NCBI RefSeq assembly: GCF_042242105.1
Contig: NC_092019.1
Coordinates: 13,202,328-13,266,327 of the forward strand
Direction: 5' to 3'
DNA length: 64,000 nucleotides
Source of the DNA: Pempheris klunzingeri
Taxonomy: Eukaryota; Chordata; Actinopteri; Acropomatiformes; Pempheridae
Of the stretch, positions 26,913-37,055 are shown one piece after another. Below the pieces are notes generated by a model. The model made no database searches and was not told the origin of the DNA. It was given only the letters and a program-made list of their open reading frames with translations. The position numbers and the translations under genes were made by a program. How positions within the stretch are numbered: position 1 is the stretch's first letter; every line of letters begins with the position of its first letter.

Positions 26913-28570
26913 TAACATTCACAGGGGGGCAGCTCTTGTAGTCTGAGCCCTCCTTAATGATAATACTTAAGCCCAGTCTCTGAGGAGTGGAGTAAAAGTA
27001 ATGATATGCTAAACAGTGGCTGTGCTCTACAGGGTTGATACATATACCATCGTGTGTGGGAGTCAACTGTCACCTTGCATAAAGAAGCCAAGGACTTAAA
27101 GAGTACCTTGGGGGCTCTGTGCAAAAGATATAATGTGTGGAAATAAAACCTTGCCTCTGTCTCTTTTTCTAATCCAGACTTTCTGCTAAGAGCATTTCAA
27201 GGATCAAAAGCGGAGCATTTCAAGGATCAAGAGTGGATGCTTATGAAGGTAAAAATATAGTTATGTAAGGATGTGTCAAGTCTGGATTAGTACACCATTT
27301 CCTCCCATTTGAAAACTGTGATGTAACAGTATCAGTAATCCAATATGTTGGACAGATGATTAATACTCACCTGGACAGTCAAGAGGGAATTCACAGGAAT
27401 CATACTTGCAGGTTATACAGTTGTATAAAAAATCTGCACTCTGAAAACCTGAATGGTGCGTCAAACAAATAGTGATGCATGGACTGAGATATTTTGTTTG
27501 TAATAACAGACATTCTGAAAATGAAGAAACACAAAAGAATAAAGGCACTAACCGCACGGAGGGATGCACTCAGAGACTGTGAAAACAAAGTAAGATCGTT
27601 AACTTCGATTAACAAATTTTGTTTTGATAAGATGATTAGATTTAATGCTAACATCCAGAAATATGAGTCACTTCAAACTGACAGCTTGCCTTATTCTCGA
27701 CAGTACTTGAAAGGGTGTAATAACGTAACCTGGTTATTACAGATAGAGTAGAGAGATCAGAGGGAGCTGTAATGACCTAATATAGGCCTTACTATAGATG
27801 AAAAGATGAAGGAAAAGGAGAAGAGACCATGTCTCACCTCTAGGCAGTTTGGAGGCAGCTGCAATGAAATTGTCTGCTGCTGTCTGCAACCTTTCCTCGT
27901 ACACTGTGTCTGATGGATGGAAAGGAGGAGGAGGAGGAGGAGGAAGACAGAAATATTTGGCTCAACACATCCTGGTGAATTGAGTGCTTTGGGGCATCAT
28001 TTTGAAATTTCTCATTTCTAACTCCCCTCCATTTCTGACCTTACTTAACAATTCTGTCGCTCTAAAGACTCATTTAGTTGTGCGTTTTGTGTCTATCAGA
28101 GCAGGTGTTTAGCTACCGTTATTCAGCTTTTTGTCGAACTCTTCTACAATGGGCATTATCACTGCATCCAGAACTTCCTTCAGTTGTTTGTCGAAGCCTT
28201 TACCTGGAAGAGGGACACAGATCACACAAGTATAAACCCACCTTATCACTACACCTACATAATGTTTTCAATAATTGTTGTCTGGAACATATGCCTTGAA
28301 GACAAAAAAAAATAAATAAATGAGTCTAAAGATAACAAAAACATTATGTTCCTCACCCACTCTGCCAGCCTCAATTACTCTCTCATGGTTGTTGAATATG
28401 CGGTTCAGCTTCTGGTAGCAGCCTTCAACATTTCTAACATTGTATTCAGTCAAAATGTGACCCCAACACAGGCGGCCGCTGTCTTGATGATTGACAAAGC
28501 ACTGATAGCAGCTTAGAGAGGTGCTGAACAGCAAGCTGACACACACAAGCCTAAAAGCAGATGTGCACAT
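24446..28570 (-). CDS. Sperm acrosome membrane-associated protein 6 (SPACA6), eight coding exons
   Basis: Sperm-surface IZUMO-superfamily protein needed for sperm-egg fusion in mammals and zebrafish. Exons in transcript order: 28357-28570, 28117-28203, 27838-27909, 27553-27576, 27371-27448, 26737-26840, 25550-25706 and 24446-24609. All junctions are GT-AG and in phase, giving 299 residues (human 324). Signal peptide 1-20 ends in SLS before CYQC. The four-helix Izumo domain carries C21/C24 (CYQC), C35 and C51. The hinge carries C128/C132 (CIPPC), C143/C146 (CITC), C151 and C157. A single Ig domain (about 159-245) has C174, IWRFAGE and C228 in GTYQCEI. Human SPACA6 shares CIPPCG, the phrase C-x4-C-x-LPLDCPV-like CEFPLDCPV, and ETELQ-like HTELQ in the stalk. 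A hydrophobic C-terminus (LLLTACLTALLLLLFLSLG) ends the protein with almost no cytoplasmic tail. The start was chosen because it gives a signal peptide. An upstream ATG is out of frame and stops at once. Convergence with has1 and the upstream let-7/mir-125 hairpins match the mammalian SPACA6 locus. Confidence 0.93.
25804..26700. repeat. Teleost non-autonomous repeat in a spaca6 intron
   Basis: It starts near ACATTTTGGGAAATACACTT and ends near GTTGAACTATTCCTTTAAAG. Inside are GAACGTTAGACGAGGAGACG, TCTAAAGTTCACTAATTAAC, GGTTGCTTGGCAACCTCACA and CTAAGCTAAGCTAACTGTGT. These are phrases I associate with a dispersed percomorph repeat. A related fragment lies at 44,757-44,893. The element is broken by other sequence in the middle (about 26,100-26,500). 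Confidence 0.6.
26082..26117. repeat. Perfect 16-bp hairpin
   Basis: GATTATTGTCTATACC, a four-base loop CTGA, then GGTATAGACAATAATC. Every base pairs. It lies within the repeat in the sixth spaca6 intron. It has no U-tract or stem length typical of a terminator or a microRNA precursor, so it is noted as a structure only. Confidence 0.9.
26859..26910. repeat. (CA)n microsatellite beside a spaca6 splice acceptor
   Basis: Twenty-six perfect CA units on the plus strand, read as (TG)26 in spaca6 pre-mRNA. They end about 16 bases before the CAG acceptor at 26,841-26,843. The tract therefore occupies the place where the polypyrimidine tract and branch region are expected. Confidence 0.95.
27190..27235. 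repeat. Tandem 23-bp duplication
   Basis: Two adjacent copies start GAGCATTTCAAGGATCAA. They differ at two or three bases near the unit ends. They lie in the fifth spaca6 intron, inside a pair of inverted 13-mers (27,169-27,181 and 27,278-27,290). Confidence 0.75.
27553..27576 (-). other. 24-nt microexon of spaca6 encoding the CIPPC hinge motif
   Basis: On the minus strand a TTTTCACAG acceptor and a G|GTTAGT donor bound 24 bases in phase 1-1. With the flanking split codons it encodes V-S-E-C-I-P-P-C-G. Without it the reading frame stays open but the protein loses two of the conserved Izumo-hinge cysteines. Human SPACA6 has ACIPPCG at the same place. A gene finder could easily miss an exon this short. 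Confidence 0.88.
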
Positions 28571-30459
28571 TCTTCAGCATGGGCGTAAAACAAAGATTAC
28601 AGTATGAACTGTTTTCATTGAAATCCTGGTCTCATAGTGACCACAAATGCGGAAATTCTAAGGTTTCGTATTCCAGCAGAAGCTTGAAAAATGAAAGCCT
28701 TGAATATGAATTTTATGTGCATATCCCACATGAAATTAAAAATGAGATTGTGAGAGCATCCTGCTCATGTTTCCTCAACATACTTGGGTTTGAGAGGAGA
28801 GCATCAGAGACTCCCCTCTGTACTCCCCTCCATTCTATTGTCTCTAGTCCCCATTTCCTGCTGCCTCAATGCACCAGTTTTACTGCAGAGCATAGAGATG
28901 GAGTGAGCCAAGGAGGGAGGCGGCGGCGGTGGCGGGGTAGATGAAGAGGGAGTTAAATGCTCATGTACATAGAGGGATAAAGTGGGGGAAAGCGTGTTGG
29001 GAACAGCATGTTGGCAAGAAAAGCCAAAAGAAATATGCAAAGAATAAAAGTCTAACCGGTGGTGGCGAGACAGAGAATGAAAAGCAAAAATAAAAAAAAG
29101 AACAAAAGGGTCAAGAGATCAATAGAATAGTGAGCGATGAGACAGAGAAAGTGCCTATTTTTGCTGTTTCTTTCAAAAAGTAGTGGTAAAAGAAAAGGAA
29201 AATGAAGTGAGGAGACACAAAGAGAAGAGAAAAAGCGAAGAGAGAGGTATATATAGGTGCCCGAGGTATGAGAGGACACCAGTGACAGAGGAAGAGGGAG
29301 CGGGACTACAAATCAAGTCGACTGCCTCATCACATCCTGTATCCCCCACTCGTCTCCCATCCTCCTCATCCCCCCACCCCCTCTCCTCCCTGGTCCCTCA
29401 CTCCCGGTGCATCTCCATGGCAACCAGACAGGGTGCCTAATACATGAACTTAATATATTTTCAGTGGCAGGGTGAGCTGGGTACTAATGCATTCATCTGT
29501 CTCCACACAGACAAGCCAATCAATATTAGGCAAGAGTCTGCTCCAGGACTGCCAAAGTCAGAGAGCTAGTCAGGCGATCTGACATGGAAAATACCAAATA
29601 TGCATGTGTTTGAGTGCGTGCTATTGTGTCTGTTTATATGGAGCATGTGTTGCAACAACACACTTTGATTAAATCTTCTCATGCACGTTCAGAGCTTTTA
29701 TAGCAGCATAAAATCTTCTCATTCACAGCTGTATACAATCGCTGCCTGTAAAAGACACACTTCGTCACTCAGACAGAGAAAAGGTAATAATCACAAGATG
29801 CGGTCAGTTACGCTTCATACTCAAGAACTGATGCTTAAAGAGCCATTTGGTTGTCTCTAGCAAGCTATAGTGAATAAGTGGACAAAAATACAGGAGGACA
29901 GAGAGACAGCGAGTTTATCTGTGGAGTTTTGGGTTATTTGACACAAAGACATACTTTTTTCAAAAATTCACACATTGCTGCTACTTTTTTTTTTTTTTAC
30001 CATATTTTTTATTAAAATACAGAGGTAACAGGTAAAGCAAATTTTCCAGTACAAAGAACAAAGTACGAAAACACATGTAACACAAATAACTCCACTGATT
30101 TTGTGAAGGCGACATGAACGGCGGGGTCACAACCCTCGGCTGTCTTCCTATTGGCCCCCATTGAGGGCCGTAACACAAAGCCAGCCAATAGGGTCGGCCC
30201 CCTGAGGGTGTCTGCACTGCAGTAGGAGGGATCTTCATCTTCTTGTCTATCCTGACAAGTCTTGATCATGACATGACAGGTAAACATGAACCATACAGCT
30301 GGATACTAAGATACATTTGAGTCAGGAAAAAACGTTGTGTTTAAAGCGGCTTGAAAAACTTGATGAGAATACCAAATGAAACCTCAAACAATAAAACAGA
30401 TGACTTTCTGGGGAGAAAACTGTTTGTCAAGCTTCTTTTTTTTATAGGACGCTGAAACT
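28571..30459. other. Interval between spaca6 and mir-125a
   Basis: No coding exon is recognised. It includes GC-rich low-complexity patches (GGCGGCGGCGGTGGCGG near 28,919), a poly-T run at 29,987-29,999, and a GC-rich patch with opposed CCAAT boxes near 30,146-30,190. It should contain the spaca6 promoter and possibly a shared host transcript with the microRNAs. Confidence 0.45.
30146..30190. promoter_or_regulatory. Pair of opposed CCAAT boxes
   Basis: CCTATTGGC and GCCAATAGG lie about 35 bases apart in inverted orientation, with GC-rich flanks. NF-Y sites of this kind occur in promoters. On the minus strand the pair sits about 1.6 kb before the spaca6 start codon and about 0.3 kb beyond mir-125a. 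Promoter function is inference. Confidence 0.3.
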
Positions 30460-30540
30460 GAATGCAGCCCTGTTCCCGAGGACCTCACCTGTGACCTGTT
30501 TTGACCTCACAGGTTAAGGGTCTCAGGGACAGAGGGGCAT
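30460..30540 (-). ncRNA. mir-125a precursor
   Basis: The minus strand at 30508-30529 reads as the mature miR-125a-5p, beginning TCCCTGAGACCCTTAACC. It matches the zebrafish form, with two T residues rather than the three of mammals. The opposite arm at 30471-30492 begins ACAGGTGAGGTCCTCGGG, which matches the miR-125a-3p pattern, and the loop is about 15 nt. The arms pair as a hairpin. miR-125 is a lin-4 family microRNA that represses developmental and proliferation targets. It lies upstream of spaca6 on the same strand, as in mammals. Confidence 0.95.
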
Positions 30541-33350
30541 ACTGTGAAATGAAAATACAAAGGGTTTAAATATAGAGCAATATAATCTATATAAAGTCTT
30601 TCAAAAATACAGAGCAGGTAATGTACAAAAAAAACAACGCCGAGATAAAATGTAGAAAAAGAAGGAACTGCAGAGCCGCTGCATCGAGACAAAGACATGA
30701 CCTCATCTGACATTTGGATTCTGCGGCACCGGCTGGTCTTCTGGTTTGCTGCAGAACAGAGGCGAAACCGATCAATTCAATTAAAACATAATCGTCCCAT
30801 AATCATGAGATATTTGTCCACACTTTCAGCCATGCCGTTCTGTTGCCTTGTAGTGCAGCAATGAGAGGCAAAGTAACATTTTTCACAGCGAGGCTCAAAT
30901 AACCTCAGCAATGCAGCAGCTGAGCACATTGTGGAGGAGACACAATTAATTTAGGAGAAACAATTAATTTCAGACTGTTGTTAAATGTCATGGGCATTTT
31001 GAACAAGATTTATTGAGCTAGCGCCGACAAATTACAGCATCTAATAGCTTTATGGAGCTCAGTGAGCTATGTAAGAAAGATTACTAACATTATATAGTCC
31101 AAAACATAACTTACATTTCAAAGATAGGGGCATTTATCTTACGGTCTTAATAGTTTCCTGAGCCCTAACATTTACTCTATGTAAGACACTTAAATAGCTG
31201 AATCTTTGCGTAAAACATAACTTATGTATCTTTCGTTATTCATAATTGACTGTTTAGTCCTCCATAACTCCCTGTCAGAAGGTTTACATGTTACAGTGTA
31301 AATTAACATACAGGGATATACTGTCCAAATGCAGTACTTATTAGTACTTTGTTTTATCAGTACAATATTAAGAACAAGGCAGGGTCTGTCCTCTGTTGGT
31401 TCAGATTAAACTACTTTGCGATGATTACAAATAGGGGCCAAAAGAAGAGCATGACGAGGGGGGGCGTGTATAATATAAATCCACCTGTAAATGAAGAAAA
31501 ATGATAGACTCAGTCAAACTGTAACAAAATCAAACTGTATTTGTTTTTAGGAATCCAAACATATCAATTCAAATTTGTGAGTATTTTTTGGTGATGAAAG
31601 AAAAAAAATGTGTTGCGTAGAAATATTTGAAGCTAATGCCCCCCACTGGCAGACAGACAGAATGACACATACTGACTGGGGAAGAATGAATAAATCCCAG
31701 AAAAGGCAAATTTGCACATTTTATGACTCATCTGTCAAGAAAGCATGTTTTTTGACACGTAAAACACCTCAGTGTGAATGAGAAAAAAAAAGGTGCAAGG
31801 TGCCTGCGTCACCTTCTGCATCAAACTGAACTGCATTGATGCCTATTAAGTATTATCTACAAGTTGGCTTTGTGAGCCACAGAGGCCTCAAGATTTTGGG
31901 ATGCAAAGGTACAATTTTGGGATCATTTCAGTTAATGTCGCATGTGACAGACATGGCAGCAGGATAAGACCAGAGGGAATAGCAGACATTTGTCATAACT
32001 TCACCTAGAAATGAATTATGGATGTGTCTGCAGAAGGGGTTGCTTTTTAAGCTTGTTTAAAACACTAAAATTCATGTCAGTATAAAAAAAACCAGACATT
32101 CATGTGTTGAACACATTCATGATAAATGCAGCAGGTTTAAATACAAAATGTACAATCGCCAGTCATAACATTTAAATTCCTTGACAACTGCTAATTTTAC
32201 TAATTTACCTGCTTACTTAACAACAGATGATTATGCTGATACAAATTCCAGACATATTTTTTCATCTGGGATTTACAAATAAAGCATTAGATGAAAGTGA
32301 GAATTAGGTGCAAATCAAGCATGAAATGTAGGCATGACCTGTCGACAACATGCAGCCTAGATACTAATTGAAATGCGTTTGCAAACACAGACAGAATGTC
32401 CCATTTATACAAATATACACAGCTAGAAGAGTGCACACATGCACACACATACAGCCAAATATGACTGGTTTTATTACTGTTAAAGGAAAGAATGTGAAGA
32501 ATAAGTGATGAAAAAGTTTCTGATAAAAAAGGCACATCAGCTCTGCATAAAAAATAAACATCCTTAATCCATATTGTGAGCCCTCAATGAAGGTGGGTGA
32601 GAATGTAAAGGAAAAAAAATCACCTTACGGTCAGCCTCTTCTTTTCTTTCCTTTCCCAGTCAGAGTGAGTCTGTGTTTCCTCTCAGCTCTCTCTCTCTCT
32701 CTCTCTGATGGTGTATGCCGGGGCCAGACAGAGAGCCCAGCGGCAGGTAGGTTACAGACAATAGTATTGATTCCATTATTCTGCTCTCTACCTACCTGCC
32801 TGCCTAACGCCAGCATCCATACAGCTCCTCACCTTTTGTCTCTGCAGGGCTGCCATCACAAACACACAGAGCTGCAAACAAGAGAAAAATAAAGAAGAGA
32901 AAAAAGCCTTGCTTACTTGTGCGTTCACAAGCGCGCTTACACACCAAACCCTCTAGTGCACATGCTATCCAACACTTACAGACAGCGCACACACACACAC
33001 ACACACACACTCATTTACCCTCCGTGCTGCATTCATGGTCTCTAGTCGTCTCTCATTGCTTTCATTGTAGCTCAGAGTCTCTTCTCTTTCTTTCTTGCTC
33101 CCTCTTTTACACCCTCTAGTCGTCATCCCTCCATCTCCCTCTTTTTCCTCTCACGTTTTTTTGAGCCTCACGTCTCTTCAGGCTCAGTAACCCCCCCAAA
33201 CACACACACAACACACACACACACACTCCAGTCAGTGAGGTACGTGTATGTGTGTGAATGTGTGAGAGATGGAAAGAGAGAGTGAATAAGAGTGCAGCGA
33301 GTGCATGCTTGTGTGTGTTTGTATGTGTGTGTCTACGAAAGAGAGGAACA

Positions 33351-33352
<2 letters not shown>

Positions 33353-33388
<36 letters not shown>
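33353..33388. repeat. (GT)n microsatellite
   Basis: About 18 perfect units, preceded by imperfect GT tracts from 33,240 and followed by a GA-rich stretch. Confidence 0.95.
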
Positions 33389-33389
<1 letters not shown>

Positions 33390-35202
33390 TGAGAGAGAGG
33401 GAGACGGTGGGGGGAGGGAGGTAGGGTGGCAGAGAGGCTAGCAGAAAGTGGGGATGGAGGGGGAGGGTCAGAATCTCTAATAGGATGAGAATAGAGAGAA
33501 AATATGAAGCCCAGGAGTCTCATGAACCTGAGAGCCTGACATTACTGCCTCCTCCTATGTGTACAGCAATCATGCCATCATCAGATTGATTACAGGATTT
33601 ATGACGCTGCTCCAAAACAACTGTAAATTGCAGCCGGAGTGACATCAAACACACTAAATAAACCCACTGTGGAAAGCTTTGCCAATTACAAGAACGTGTC
33701 TTGATTATACAGCTTAACATCAGTTGTAGACGATGCGCAGTTTGTGTCTGGTACAACCAAACGGTTCAGAAATGGAGGCTGTGTTTAAACAATGAAATAC
33801 TGAGAAAATAGATGAAGAAAAAAAATTATAAAACCTGCATGCACACCCACGCTTTGTGTTGCATGCATAAACAAAGAAATTGCAACAGTTTTGCACATTT
33901 AATGTAATGTGATATTTTTTAATTCTCCGATATTTGTAAAAATCTTATATATCTGTTGTGTTGCTCAGTCAGTTCATGCGGCTAATGGCAGTCTGATTCC
34001 AATGTTTGTGCTACTCTCTGAGAGTTGCACTTGTGTTCGTTGGGTAACAGAATCGTACAGCCCTGAGGGAAATTCAGAAATGAAAGTAAATCTAATTTAG
34101 GCTCGCTGATTGGCTGGCTGTTCAACGAGATCGAGCATAAACACTACACTTGATGTGTAAGCATCATTAATGGCCCTAAAGTGTTCTGACCATGTTGTAC
34201 AACAGAGAGTATCACCAGTCTGTCACACATTTAGAGCAAATGAGGGTAAATTGGCAAAGAAAATACATTGTTTTGCCCCTAAAGAAGCAAGCAGCGACTG
34301 AGGCCTGTGACAAGGCATTTCTGATGGATAGCTAGTTACCATGGCTAACAAACATGAAGGTATGAAATTATACAGAATATAGGGGCAAATAAGCAAATTA
34401 ATCTCTTGTAGCATTTAGCGCCAATTTTAGAGGCGTGCTTCCTGAACTGACAACCTACATATGATGAAATGGAGACAAACTCATCCTCACCTTCTTCCAG
34501 AAGCCTTTCAGAAGAGGCTCCTGTTTCATAAATATGCAAGACGGGTTTCAACCTTTTGAAAATGTAGGTTAGAATAAAAACACTACACTATACATTCATA
34601 GCACCTCATGAATATTCATTATGTACCCACACTGCCTATAGACGAGTCTGTGTCATTTCAACAGCAGGTATTCTAGACACATACTCTGTGCAGCTGAATT
34701 TATTTCCTGCTTTGATCCTATTCTGTATAACTGTGTTATTTGCAGCCCTGATGCACTACAGGACTCTCCACATCCTCCTCCGTATCCACAATCATACTGT
34801 AATGCCATGCCACCAAAATTTGCATAGAAACAACATGCTGAATGTGTTTACACTATCTGCTGTGATATGTGTGTACTGCATGTTCTGCATCGTCTCTTTG
34901 CGCTAAATGTGAGTTCTTGTGAAATATGTGCTTGCGCAGCACATATATCCTATCTGATCCTACATTAATGTCACTGAGACAAATTCCTGTACATTTACAC
35001 GTAGACTCTGATGAGTGCACAGATTGTACAGTGCAGGACGGCTCTTTTCTGTCGGTCCTCTTGTCAGAACACGACATTTAGAGCACACCTTTCCAAGACA
35101 GTGGTTTTCTGGACGCCAATTTGGCTTAAAAACCAAGAAAAAGCTCTGTCTGTCATGAGCAGTGTCCTAACCTGAGTGACAAATGCAGAATGTCACACAG
35201 AC

Positions 35203-35203
<1 letters not shown>

Positions 35204-35240
<37 letters not shown>
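35204..35240. repeat. (GT)n microsatellite
   Basis: About 18 perfect units followed by imperfect TGTG-rich sequence to about 35,275. Confidence 0.95.
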
Positions 35241-35241
<1 letters not shown>

Positions 35242-36385
35242 TGGGTGTGTGCATGTTGGTGTGTGTGTGTCTGTGGCTACACTCTGCAGTACCACTGAGA
35301 GACAAAGCATTGGGAGTGCTTCGAAAAGATGACATCATCAGTCTGGGATGGTGTCTGCCTTGTCTGTCTCAGGATCGGGATGCTCTAGTTCTCCATTATA
35401 TCCCGGGAGATCGGACACGGCATCGTTTCTGGCAGCACACTCATCACACCTGTTTTTAAAAAGTAGTGTATGTGGGCAAAGGCATAGGCAAGGCAAGAAA
35501 GTGATGTAGGAATTTTTAGGGTGCTTCGAGGGACCCATGATGCTTTATGTTGGTTCCAACCTTGAACGACATTTTTTACAACAGCATATGTGTGGATGGT
35601 GGATATATGAGAATATGTCCATATAACAAATCTGCTCACACATATGCACAGTGTGCAGCATCTGCCACGCCGGACGATTAACCAAGTACAACCGGTCACT
35701 GATACAAACAATCTTTTTTACTAAATTGGTGTGTGATAGAGAGAGTGAGAGACAATGAGGCAAGGCAGATAGCTCATTGTACATTATCCTTGCCCCGCAC
35801 ACCTTGCAACTGTCAGACGTTCAGCTGTCTCTTTCTGGCAGGAGAGCAGCGTCGTGCGGTGGATGATAAAGAACGCAGCGACTGACAGTGCCGAATCAGC
35901 ACAATTCTGATATATGCCCCCCTTTTTCCTCCCTTCCAGGAGGGGAGGAGAGGCGGCTATAACGCACTGCAGATGACTGCTGTCTCAACCACCAGTCTGA
36001 CTTACTGAGGGGCAGAGAGGAAGGGATGACTGTGATAGTGTGTGTCCGTGTAGATGCAGAAGACTGCACAAAGTGGCAACATGGAAGTAGTAGTAGTAGC
36101 ATGTGGTTAAAGTGATAATGATAATGAAATGATAATGTCGTCATACCAGGCTCCTCTACCTGTGATAGCATCCAGAAATACATGGGTCTCACAACTTACT
36201 GCCAAGCACAGGCAGGGATCCATGATTTCCATAGCGAGACTGTCTATTATGTATGTGACTCCTGTAATTTATATACAGACCTATGATACGTTGTGTGCTG
36301 CACTGTGTTTCATTAGTGACTATATGAATATCATTAGGGGGAGGAGGGGGCTGAAAAGGGTGAGAGTCATCCAATTTTTCTTTTC

Positions 36386-36427
36386 GTATGTATGTATGTA
36401 TGTATGTATTTATTTATTTATTTATTT
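36386..36427. repeat. Compound (GTAT)n(TTTA)n microsatellite
   Basis: Five or more TATG units run directly into five or more TTTA units. Confidence 0.95.
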
Positions 36428-36964
36428 CAATTTTCAATTGTGAAATCTATTGGAAAGAAAAAAGTTATAAAGTCGCCCATTTTGCCAAAAATAAATTTTA
36501 ACGTTTAACAAAAACCTATTAGGAGAGGGTATTGCAGGAGGGACCACAGGAAATATTAATAAAAAAGTAAATAGATTAAATGAAATAATAAGTGCAGCCA
36601 CCTTCCCCACACTCATATTTTTTGTACAGTCCCTTATCTGACCTAGAAGCAGGATCTTAGACAAAGATGGAGGTTCAGCTCTCTGTCTTAAAACGTATTT
36701 CTGCTGCAGTAGGAAATACTGATTGCCTGTGTGCAACCAACAACCCGTCAAACAGCAGGTGGTCGTCCTGACAAGTATGTCCAGTCACACACAAAATGAC
36801 ACCAAAGCTCATAGGGAAGTTATGACTTTGCCTAAAGGGAGAGTAGCTAAAAGACGTTGGAATTGAAAAGGACGAGCCATGTCATTAACCACTAGGAGAT
36901 CCTCTGGCGGAGGAACAACATACTTACCTCTCTGCTGGGGGTACATTAGACGTGGCAAGAAGTG

Positions 36965-37055
36965 ACTCCGCAGGGAAAGCTAGAAGGTTGTACAGTTATC
37001 TCCGTGCTGTTTATTATGCGAAACCATACAACCAACTACCTCACACTGCAGAGCA
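36965..37055 (-). ncRNA. let-7d precursor
   Basis: The minus strand at 37022-37043 is a perfect let-7 5p arm beginning TGAGGTAGTTGGTTGTATGG, the form named let-7d in zebrafish (T at position 10). The 3p arm at 36974-36995 begins CTGTACAACCTTCTAGC and pairs with it across a loop of about 26 nt, the usual let-7 architecture with a bulged 5' seed side. The flanks CTGCAGTG and CCTGCGG extend the stem. let-7 controls developmental timing and represses growth genes. It lies about 6.5 kb upstream of mir-125a on the same strand. Confidence 0.96.

Larger units (their letters stand above)
30541..36964. other. Interval between mir-125a and let-7d
   Basis: No coding exon or further known microRNA is recognised. 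It holds CA/GT microsatellites at 32,987-33,010, 33,353-33,388 and 35,204-35,240, a TC tract near 32,688-32,706, and a TATG/TATT tetranucleotide tract at 36,386-36,427. If the two hairpins share a primary transcript, this is intron or spacer. Confidence 0.45.

Noticed and set aside
26995-27020. Partial match to miR-10 (CCCTGTAGA on the minus strand)
   Set aside because: Only nine bases agree, the rest of the mature sequence differs and no paired arm is visible.
33116-33523. 135-residue minus-strand frame
   Set aside because: It is Thr-His repeat coding from CA/GT tracts.
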